Assembly: GCA_021828295.1 (NCBI GenBank)
Contig: JAKASF010000010.1
Coordinates: 1 to 34,563, forward strand
Length of the DNA: 34,563 nt
Direction of reading: 5' to 3'
Source: Microcaldota archaeon
GTDB taxonomy: Archaea; Micrarchaeota; Micrarchaeia; Micrarchaeales; CABMGC01
The position numbers and the translations under genes are program-made. The notes beneath the pieces are model-generated. The model had not been told where the DNA came from. It searched no databases and was given only the letters and a program-made list of their open reading frames with translations. The first letter of the stretch is position 1, and every line of letters starts with the position of its first letter. This document shows positions 1 to 5,738 of this stretch, piece after piece.

Positions 1-304
1 CTAATATAAGGCAGTCGACGTAATCACTAAGCTCCCTAGACAATTTATCGGCCACCTCTATGACCTCAGGATTATAAAACGGCTCAATTTTTAGGCTGCT
101 GTTTATTATGTTCACCGCATCAACTGCCAATTTCGGAGGCAATTTATATTTTGCAACTCTCGCCTGTAGCTCGAAAAGCGATATCATGCTTACTCTCACG
201 TCGTCCATTGAGATTCTAATTTTGCCCTCATCTATCAGGGTTAGCAGATCCGTATCAATGCCTATCTTGGCAAGCGGCAAGATATATGTGGTATCGAGTA
301 TCAA
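1..304 (-). CDS. vapC: VapC-like PIN-domain toxin, 3' end cut by the window
   Basis: I read this frame by translating the minus strand from a TTG start at 302-304; about 101 residues lie in the window and the stop is outside it. The protein opens with LDTTYILPLAK, has an inner acidic residue in SLFELQAR, and reaches DYVDCLI at the edge. These match the first Asp, the Glu and the later Asp of PIN ribonuclease domains. PIN toxins of this kind cleave RNA and are held in check by a partner antitoxin. The TTG overlaps the TGA stop of the upstream antitoxin (TTGA), as expected for translationally coupled VapBC. The TTG start is inferred: no ATG or GTG lies nearer the first conserved Asp. Confidence 0.75.
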   Translation of the reverse strand, partial: MILDTTYILPLAKIGIDTDLLTLIDEGKIRISMDDVRVSMISLFELQARVAKYKLPPKLAVDAVNIINSSLKIEPFYNPEVIEVADKLSRELSDYVDCLIL

Positions 305-540
305 GACTGCACCGATTTAGACAGTTCGTGCCTGAACTTCTCGAATTCTCTAGCTGTGGTCTTTGCCGCCTTTTTGGAATGCAAGATCTCGCTAAGCCTG
401 TTCTTGTTCATCAAGGCTTTCTTCAAGATTTTGTTCAGGACCTTGGATATGGATTTTGAGCTATTGTACTCCTCAACGCTCTCTTTTACAAGTGCGTCAT
501 AGACTCCTTTCTCGAGCAAGACTGTCGTCCGCCTTTCCAT
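301..540 (-). CDS. vapB: VapB-like antitoxin, probable ribbon-helix-helix
   Basis: This 79-residue protein begins MERRTTVLLEKGVYDALVKE, a short strand followed by two helices, as in ribbon-helix-helix antitoxins. The C-terminal half is rich in Lys, Arg and Glu and probably wraps the PIN toxin. It would neutralise the downstream toxin and repress its own promoter. The frame is open further upstream, but I chose the ATG at 538-540 because a TATA-like box inside a dyad lies about 30 bp before it, so a longer protein would not be on the transcript. It overlaps the toxin start by 4 nt. The RHH assignment is by eye. Confidence 0.75.
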   Translation of the reverse strand: MERRTTVLLEKGVYDALVKESVEEYNSSKSISKVLNKILKKALMNKNRLSEILHSKKAAKTTAREFEKFRHELSKSVQS

Positions 541-549
541 TTTATCACA

Positions 550-573
550 ATATGTTTGTATGCCTAAACATAT
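550..573. promoter_or_regulatory. Probable VapB operator overlapping the TATA box
   Basis: Two perfect 8-bp inverted arms, ATATGTTT at 550-557 and AAACATAT at 566-573, are separated by 8 bp. The outer arm overlaps the minus-strand TATA-like element (TTTATATG) that sits about 30 bp before the antitoxin ATG. A dyad in this place fits autoregulation by the VapB dimer. The dyad is directly visible; its function is inferred. Confidence 0.55.
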
Positions 574-625
574 AAATAGGTTTCTCCAAGAGAACCGAAC
601 CCGCTTCACCCGTAAACCGCAGGTG

Positions 626-647
626 CAAGCGCCGATAATGGCGCTTG
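626..647. other. Perfect 8-bp hairpin between genes
   Basis: CAAGCGCC at 626-633 and GGCGCTTG at 640-647 form a perfect stem with a 6-nt loop, between the end of the membrane-protein gene at 700 and the vapB promoter. No T-tract follows on either strand, so it is not a typical terminator. A second imperfect hairpin (GGTTTCTC/GAGAACC, 579-596) is adjacent. It may be a processing or termination signal for the membrane-protein transcript, or part of a small RNA. Confidence 0.4.
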
Positions 648-699
648 GAATAACAATCTCTGCCTAGATGCCTTTGTAAGCGTACAAAATCATGAATAT

Positions 700-1122
700 T
701 TATGTCAGTATCATAACAGTTGGCACTACAAACAACAATATTAGCGAAGACAGTACCCATAGTCCAAGCAGTGATAATACGTATGCGCCGTTAGATTTGC
801 CTTTGCAGATGTTGATAACTCTTTCACAAATTAAACCTACAAGTAACCACGAATACCCTATCAGGAAATTTTTACCATATGTTTTTAGAGGACTATCCTC
901 TTTTCTGAGTATATACCCCAAGGAAAAAACACACGTGCCAGCATACACAACAATCAGAAGTAAAAGAAGTGATGCACTGGCCGGTTCAAGAGGATTTTGT
1001 ACTGCGGTTTCCATGCCGAGTCCAATAACATATGCAACCACCAATCCCCATAAAAATGCGGTGATAGAAAAATGAGCTTGGTAGGGAAGCCGATTCTTTG
1101 ACTTTCCGGTTTCTTCGTCCAT
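700..1122 (-). CDS. Small membrane protein with four predicted helices
   Basis: This 140-residue protein has a charged N-terminus (MDEETGKSKNR) and four hydrophobic stretches near residues 17-38, 49-70, 84-104 and 112-137, so it should be integral to the cytoplasmic membrane. I do not recognise a family and see no catalytic motif. A TATA-like TATTAAGA element lies about 38 bp upstream of the ATG, giving a leader of roughly 10 nt. The codons are more AT-rich than those of the genes to the right, like the neighbouring VapBC pair, so this left edge may be an accessory segment. Function unknown. Confidence 0.6.
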   Translation of the reverse strand: MDEETGKSKNRLPYQAHFSITAFLWGLVVAYVIGLGMETAVQNPLEPASASLLLLLIVVYAGTCVFSLGYILRKEDSPLKTYGKNFLIGYSWLLVGLICERVINICKGKSNGAYVLSLLGLWVLSSLILLFVVPTVMILT

Positions 1123-1207
1123 AGTAGTGATTTGTATCTAAACATCAGAAGGCTCTTAATAGTTACGAGAATGACTCGCCCGTCTGGGATTAGCACTTAA
1201 AGCACAG

Positions 1208-1281
1208 TGCGAGCGCCGGGATTTGAACCCGGGTCTCTGCCTTGGAGGGGCAGAGTCCTAACCAGGCTAGACTACACTCGC
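1208..1281 (-). tRNA. tRNA-Gly (anticodon UCC)
   Basis: A full cloverleaf can be drawn on the minus strand: acceptor GCGAGTG with CGCTCGC (one T-G wobble), D arm GTCT/GGAC with GG in the loop, anticodon stem CTGCC/GGCAG, T arm CCGGG-TTCAAAT-CCCGG, discriminator A. The 7-nt anticodon loop is CCTCCAA, giving UCC (Gly). Position 33 is C rather than the nearly universal U. CCA is not encoded. A TATA-like box lies about 29 bp upstream. The body is nearly identical to the tRNA-Gly(GCC) at 2374-2446. Confidence 0.93.
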
Positions 1282-1303
1282 ACGCCTACATCTATCTCAC
1301 AGA

Positions 1304-1316
1304 AGCTTTTAATTTC
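1304..1316. promoter_or_regulatory. AT-rich box shared by tRNA-Gly(UCC) and the Nudix gene
   Basis: AGCTTTTAATTTC is centred about 29 bp from the 5' end of the tRNA on the minus strand and about 28 bp from the Nudix ATG on the plus strand. Both distances fit an archaeal TATA box, so one element may serve two divergent transcripts. Spacing is visible; bidirectional use is inferred. Confidence 0.45.
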
Positions 1317-1337
1317 TGCGTTGGCAAGGAGAGCTGT

Positions 1338-1811
1338 ATGCGCATGGCAGGCAATGACGAAATAAGGTGCTCCGTGACCGTTATGCCAGTCTTATTCTCC
1401 AGCGGCAAGTACAGAATAGGTTTCGTAAGGAGGCACGGGAACGATTCCTACCTGCCCGGAACGCTCGTGGCTCCGGGAGGCAAGCTTGAGCGAAAAGATG
1501 GGAAACCGGTGCATGGCGTGATGTACTTCTCACCAGAGGACGGCGCCGCGAGGGAGATGCTCGAGGAGTGCAACCTCAAGATATCCAAAGAAAAGCTGCA
1601 GTATTTCTGCGGCCTTACGCTTCCAAACGGAAAGGTCGTGCTAAGCTTCTACTATCTGTTCGACAGGGAGCCGAAGGGCAAACGCCTGATCTATCTCAGT
1701 GAAGCCGAGACTAGAAAGAGAAAGGATTTCGCTCCGGGCATGGAGTTCGAAGCGTTGATGCTATTCAAAAAGCTCAGGGCCAGAGGCAAAAGCACGCACT
1801 CTAGGGATTAA
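1338..1811 (+). CDS. Nudix hydrolase with an expanded Nudix box
   Basis: The 157-residue protein should hydrolyse a nucleoside diphosphate linked to another group, using a metal held by the Nudix box. The Gly-rich start of the box is APGGKL (residues 45-50) and the catalytic helix is AAREMLEECNL (70-80), with R72, E73, E76 and E77 in place. The spacing from Gly to RE is about 10 residues longer than the classical GX5EX7RE pattern, and the usual Gly near its end is Asn79. The frame is open back into the tRNA gene, but I chose the ATG at 1338 because AAGGAGAG precedes it by 5 nt and a TATA-like box lies about 28 bp upstream. It converges on the HPP gene with an 11-nt overlap. Substrate unknown. 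Confidence 0.8.
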   Translation: MRMAGNDEIRCSVTVMPVLFSSGKYRIGFVRRHGNDSYLPGTLVAPGGKLERKDGKPVHGVMYFSPEDGAAREMLEECNLKISKEKLQYFCGLTLPNGKVVLSFYYLFDREPKGKRLIYLSEAETRKRKDFAPGMEFEALMLFKKLRARGKSTHSRD

Positions 1812-2355
1812 TCCCAAGCTTCTCGAGAACGAGTTTGATGCCCGTAAAGACCGCAACCCCGAGCACCACTATCAAGAACCCGGCGTAGTCTATCTGGAAT
1901 ATTATGAACGCAAAGGCGATTCCCATGGCGGGCGGGTGCGTGCTGTCGGTCTCGAAGAGCAGTAGCGCCACAACGAAGAGCGTTATCGCGGCCGCCGGAT
2001 AGAAGCCTATTATTCCTGTCAGCAGGTAGCCGATCTCACCCAAAACGCTGGCTATAGCGTAGCTCTTCACGAACCTCTTGACGCTGGACGACCTCGAGTA
2101 GGGTGTCATGAAAAGTATGAAGGCGCTGCCCGCGAACGCGGTGAACACGACCAGCGAGTAGCCGATGTTGCTTCTGAGGTCGAGGTTGACCATCTCGAAG
2201 AGATAGATGAGAAGAACGAGCGCGGTCGTGGTGATGAGCGTGGGTATGAGTATGTGCTTCCTGTCTGGTTGGTGCCTCATTTGCTTGTAGATTGCGTGGT
2301 CGAACTCCCCTATCTTGTTTATGAATGCGCCATCAATCTTCTTTCCCTTCTTCAT
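1801..2355 (-). CDS. HPP-family integral membrane protein
   Basis: The 184-residue protein has about five hydrophobic segments and the family signature THPPAMGIAFAF at residues 139-150. The HPP family (Pfam HPP) is small and poorly characterised; some plant and cyanobacterial members have been linked to nitrite transport. The N-terminal 35 residues are charged and probably cytoplasmic. The gene overlaps the 3' end of the Nudix gene by 11 nt and starts 18 bp before the 3' end of tRNA-Gly(GCC) on the same strand, so it may be co-transcribed with that tRNA. The family call is firm; substrate and role are not known. Confidence 0.8.
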   Translation of the reverse strand: MKKGKKIDGAFINKIGEFDHAIYKQMRHQPDRKHILIPTLITTTALVLLIYLFEMVNLDLRSNIGYSLVVFTAFAGSAFILFMTPYSRSSSVKRFVKSYAIASVLGEIGYLLTGIIGFYPAAAITLFVVALLLFETDSTHPPAMGIAFAFIIFQIDYAGFLIVVLGVAVFTGIKLVLEKLGINP

Positions 2356-2373
2356 ACAATCTCCAGATACGGA

Positions 2374-2446
2374 TGCGAGCGCCGGGATTTGAACCCGGGT
2401 TATAGCCTTGGCAAGGCTACGTCCTACCAGGCTAGACTACGCTCGC
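2374..2446 (-). tRNA. tRNA-Gly (anticodon GCC)
   Basis: Minus-strand cloverleaf: perfect acceptor GCGAGCG/CGCTCGC, D arm GTCT/GGAC, anticodon stem TAGCC/GGCTA with loop TTGCCAA (GCC, Gly; normal U33), T arm CCGGG-TTCAAAT-CCCGG, discriminator A and no encoded CCA. A TATA-like CTTTTAATC lies about 27 bp upstream. Acceptor, D and T arms almost match tRNA-Gly(UCC) about 1.1 kb away, which suggests duplication of one gene followed by change of the anticodon arm. Confidence 0.95.
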
Positions 2447-2488
2447 CCGCATTAGCTACTCCATTCAGGATTAAAAGTATATGCCTGT

Positions 2489-3649
2489 CTAGAAATCCGT
2501 TTTTCTGAAGGCGACGTGCAGGTACGCAAAATAGAGCAGCGCCATCGCCGCGAAGACGAAGGCGAAGACCCATAGGCCGTACTGGGCCACGGTCGCGCCA
2601 GTCAGCACCGAGGAGATCGCGCCGCCGAAACCTCCGAATACCGAAGAGATTGCGCCTATCTCTCCCGCGTCCCGCTTGTCGTTGCTCACCAGCGCGCTGA
2701 ACATGCCTGTCTGCGAGAGCGTGACCAGCAAACCGGTCACGAAGAGTATGATCAGCGAGTAGTAACTCACACCAAGGAGGAGGGTCACAACGAACACAGA
2801 CACAGCAGCGAAGAGCACCGAATAGCCAACAAAACTTTTCTTGTTGGCATGCTTGTACAGCCTACCGCCAAGAGCGTCGCCGAAGAAGTACGGCACCTCT
2901 AGCACTCCTATGAGCACTCCTCCGATAAGCACATCCACATCGTTTATGTGTGTTATAAGCGGCACAGCGAGCCAGATCGCGTACGTGAGGAACGAGAGCA
3001 GGAAGGAGAGGAAGAAGAGCGGCAATGCAGATCTCGGTATGCGGCTAAGGAGCCCATCCTTGGCGGAGACGAGCTTTGAGAACTTTGGAGTCTTCCTCTG
3101 CGCCACATCGCTCGCGTACCTCATGGTCTTCAGGAAGAGGAACGAGGAGATGGCAAGGAGGAGCATCTCGACCGCTGTGAGAGGCACGGTGCCATAGCTT
3201 CCGTACAGGAATCCGCCGAGCATCGGTCCCGTTATCCATCCGACGGCCATCACGGCGAACTCGTAGCCTATGAACCTCACGTTCTTTCCCATCGTGTTGG
3301 CCATGTGCACAGTTACCGCTATCCACAGCCCCATCCCGCCCACGCCGAGCAGGAAGGCGCCTAGCGCAACAAGCAGGTCGACGTTTGTCGCAAACAGAAA
3401 TGGAACGACAAGGATGGCGAGCATGCTGTCGAACGCTATCATCTTCAGCCTGCCGAGGTCTGCGAAGAAACCGAACGGCACCGCGCTCAGCACCTCGACC
3501 AGGGGTATGAGCGCTATCAGCAGTCCCACGGCGAAGTAATCGTTGGAGAGCGCATGCGAAAGTATGAAGGGCATCGTGTACCAGATGGAGCCCTGCACGA
3601 TGTACGCTATGAGCACCGCGAGCATAAACGTGACGTTGCTGGCCTTCAT
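2489..3649 (-). CDS. MFS transporter
   Basis: The 386-residue protein has about twelve hydrophobic segments in two halves, with a central charged loop near residues 180-205. The short basic loop after the second helix (GFFADLGRLK, about residues 60-69) matches the position of the MFS loop 2-3 signature. It would be a secondary transporter in the cytoplasmic membrane; the substrate cannot be told. The ATG at 3649 sits about 34 bp from a TATA-like element (TTAATATCTTAA, 3680-3691) that also fits the divergent CysRS gene. The C-terminus ends with a short cytoplasmic tail (HVAFRKTDF). Confidence 0.8.
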   Translation of the reverse strand: MKASNVTFMLAVLIAYIVQGSIWYTMPFILSHALSNDYFAVGLLIALIPLVEVLSAVPFGFFADLGRLKMIAFDSMLAILVVPFLFATNVDLLVALGAFLLGVGGMGLWIAVTVHMANTMGKNVRFIGYEFAVMAVGWITGPMLGGFLYGSYGTVPLTAVEMLLLAISSFLFLKTMRYASDVAQRKTPKFSKLVSAKDGLLSRIPRSALPLFFLSFLLSFLTYAIWLAVPLITHINDVDVLIGGVLIGVLEVPYFFGDALGGRLYKHANKKSFVGYSVLFAAVSVFVVTLLLGVSYYSLIILFVTGLLVTLSQTGMFSALVSNDKRDAGEIGAISSVFGGFGGAISSVLTGATVAQYGLWVFAFVFAAMALLYFAYLHVAFRKTDF

Positions 3650-3679
3650 CGAATCGACACGATTCTTAACGCAGCAACC

Positions 3680-3691
3680 TTAATATCTTAA
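3680..3691. promoter_or_regulatory. Nearly palindromic TATA element between MFS and CysRS genes
   Basis: TTAATATCTTAA reads almost the same on both strands. It is about 25 bp before GTG 3709 (CysRS) and about 34 bp before the MFS ATG at 3649. It is too close to GTG 3694 for that codon to be on the transcript, and so decides the CysRS start. Function is inferred from spacing. Confidence 0.45.
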
Positions 3692-3708
3692 CTGTGAAAG
3701 TATCAGCG

Positions 3709-5181
3709 GTGTACTTCTTGCAGCTCCACAACACGCTGACCCACAAGGAAGAGAAGTTTGTGCCGATCGAAAAGGGCGCGGTGCGGATGTACGCCTGCGG
3801 GCCCACGGTCTACTTCTACGCGCACATAGGAAACCTGCGCACCTACATCTCCCAGGACGTGCTCAGGCGTTCGCTGGAGCACGAGGGCTACAAGGTAAAG
3901 CACGTGATGAACCTCACCGATGTGGGGCATCTGGCGAGCGACGCCGATACGGGAGACGACAAGATACGCAGCGAGTCGCAGAAGGAGCACAAGGGCATGC
4001 GCGAGCTTACGGATTTCTACTCAAAGAAGTTCCTGGAGGACATAGGACAACTCAATGTGCTGGCTCCCTCGGCAACACCCAAACCGTCAGAGCACATAAA
4101 CGACATACTCGCGCTGATAAAGAGACTGGAGGAGAAGGGCTACCTTTACAGAGTGGAGGGTGCTGCCGGAGGCATGTACTACGACACCTCGAAGTTCAGT
4201 GGCTACGGCGTGCTCACAAAGATGAGCTTCGAGCAGCTGCAGACCACGATCGTTTCGGGCTACAGAGTAGAGCGGCCCGAGGGCATAAAGCACCCCACAG
4301 ATTTCTCGGTCTGGAGGTTCTCCGATTCGAGCATGAAGGAGTTCGTGTGGGATTCCGAATACGGGAAGGGCTTCCCCGGATGGCACATCGAGTGCAGCGC
4401 GATGAGCATGAGCTATCTGGGCGAGCACTTCGACATACACTGCGGTGGCGTCGACCACATAGCCATACATCACACCAACGAGATCGCGCAGAGCGAGGCG
4501 GCAACCGGGCAGAAGTTCGTAAACTACTGGGTGCACATGGAGTTCATGCGAGTGGACAACAGGAAGATGAGCAAGTCGCTGCGCAACATCTACACGCTCG
4601 AAGACCTGGTCAAGAAGGGCTACAGCCCCATAGGCTACCGCTACCTGATGCTCGGCGTGCACTACCGCAAGATACTCAACTTCACGTTCGACAACCTGAA
4701 GCGCGCGGAGGAGAGCCTGCGCTCAGTCTATGCTTTACTGCAGAAGGTCGCTGAGGTCTCAGAGTCTGCAGCAAAGGGGGCGAACGACCAGCTGAAGAAG
4801 GAAGTTGAGCTGGAAAGAACCGCGTTCTTCAATGCAGTAGCAGACGACCTCAACGTGCCGGTGGCCATGGCAGCGATGCACCTTCTGGTGAACAAGGCGT
4901 CAGGATCTCTGGAAGCGGGGAAGCTAAGCGCAGCCGATGCGAGGCTGCTTCTCGATACGTTCGTCGAGTTCGACAGCATTCTGGGTCTCGACTTCAAGAG
5001 CTACGTCTCGAGGTCGGCGCTGGATGAGAGCGTTGAGAAGCTTGTCGCTCAGCGAGAGGAGGCAAGAAAGAATCAGGATTTCAGGCTGGCCGATGAGATA
5101 CGGGCCAGGCTGACCGACGAATACGGCATAAGCCTGGAAGACACCCCAAAAGGGGTCAGATGGTACCGCAAGAAAAAATGA
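3709..5181 (+). CDS. cysS: Cysteinyl-tRNA synthetase
   Basis: This class I synthetase charges tRNA-Cys with cysteine in the cytoplasm. Counting from GTG 3709 (490 residues), the HIGH motif is HIGN (39-42) after the family hallmark CGPTVY (from C30), and KMSKS is exact at 286-290. The zinc ligands expected for CysRS are present: C30, C229 (WHIECSAM), H254 and E258. The helical anticodon-binding region follows, ending in a basic tail. Length is normal. An in-frame GTG at 3694 would add five residues but lies only about 10 bp from the TATA-like box, so the leaderless GTG at 3709 is preferred. The histidine phosphatase gene converges 8 bp downstream. Confidence 0.96.
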   Translation: MYFLQLHNTLTHKEEKFVPIEKGAVRMYACGPTVYFYAHIGNLRTYISQDVLRRSLEHEGYKVKHVMNLTDVGHLASDADTGDDKIRSESQKEHKGMRELTDFYSKKFLEDIGQLNVLAPSATPKPSEHINDILALIKRLEEKGYLYRVEGAAGGMYYDTSKFSGYGVLTKMSFEQLQTTIVSGYRVERPEGIKHPTDFSVWRFSDSSMKEFVWDSEYGKGFPGWHIECSAMSMSYLGEHFDIHCGGVDHIAIHHTNEIAQSEAATGQKFVNYWVHMEFMRVDNRKMSKSLRNIYTLEDLVKKGYSPIGYRYLMLGVHYRKILNFTFDNLKRAEESLRSVYALLQKVAEVSESAAKGANDQLKKEVELERTAFFNAVADDLNVPVAMAAMHLLVNKASGSLEAGKLSAADARLLLDTFVEFDSILGLDFKSYVSRSALDESVEKLVAQREEARKNQDFRLADEIRARLTDEYGISLEDTPKGVRWYRKKK

Positions 5182-5189
5182 TGCGAAAC

Positions 5190-5738
5190 CTAATCCTGCT
5201 TCAAACACGACACGAGAGATCCGCTTCCGGTTTCAAAGCCTGTCAGGTAGTTGGTGAACCTGCCGTCGCTTTTGAGCTCATCGATCTGCGTCCCATATAG
5301 TTTTTCAAAGAATCTTCGCATTACGAAGCCATGTGACACGAAGATGGCATTCTCAACAAGCATCTTTCCATCAATGTCAACCGCCGCCTTCTTGCTTTCC
5401 TCAAGGAGAAATTCCCTCATGGCCTCCTTTCCCCTCTCATACACTTCTCTGGGCAGCATCTCGAACTTTATCTCCGAAAGCCAACCCGCCACACCGGTTC
5501 CTACTCCGAGACTGTCCGCTATGATCTTGGCAGTCTGCTTTGCCCTTTTTGCGGGCGATGAATAAACCTTCTCGATCTTCAGATCCGAAAGCATTGCAGG
5601 ATCAAAATGCGAGCTGAGGTAGTCCTCGTCTACGCCGATGTCGTACTCACCGTTCAGCAGTTTAAGAAGATCTGTGTAACTGAGCGTGAACCACTCCTTT
5701 TCCGTCTTGGAGTGCCTAATTATAATCGATCTTGACAT
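5190..5738 (-). CDS. Histidine phosphatase superfamily protein
   Basis: The 182-residue protein carries the superfamily catalytic set: R8-H9 in IIIRHSKTEKEW (RHS in place of the usual RHG), R65 in SSPAKRAKQTA, E89, and H136 in FVSHGFVMRRFF. Such enzymes form a phosphohistidine at the first His and act on small phosphorylated metabolites or on protein phosphohistidine. Its start overlaps the end of the upstream dikinase-like gene by 23 nt, so the two are translated from one transcript. That pairing suggests it may act on the product, or on the phosphohistidine, of its neighbour; this is inference. It resembles SixA-type and phosphoglycerate-mutase-like phosphatases about equally. Confidence 0.8.
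   Translation of the reverse strand: MSRSIIIRHSKTEKEWFTLSYTDLLKLLNGEYDIGVDEDYLSSHFDPAMLSDLKIEKVYSSPAKRAKQTAKIIADSLGVGTGVAGWLSEIKFEMLPREVYERGKEAMREFLLEESKKAAVDIDGKMLVENAIFVSHGFVMRRFFEKLYGTQIDELKSDGRFTNYLTGFETGSGSLVSCLKQD

Noticed and set aside
3694-3708. GTG 3694 as the CysRS start
   Set aside because: It lies only about 10 bp from the TATA-like box, too close to be within the transcript.
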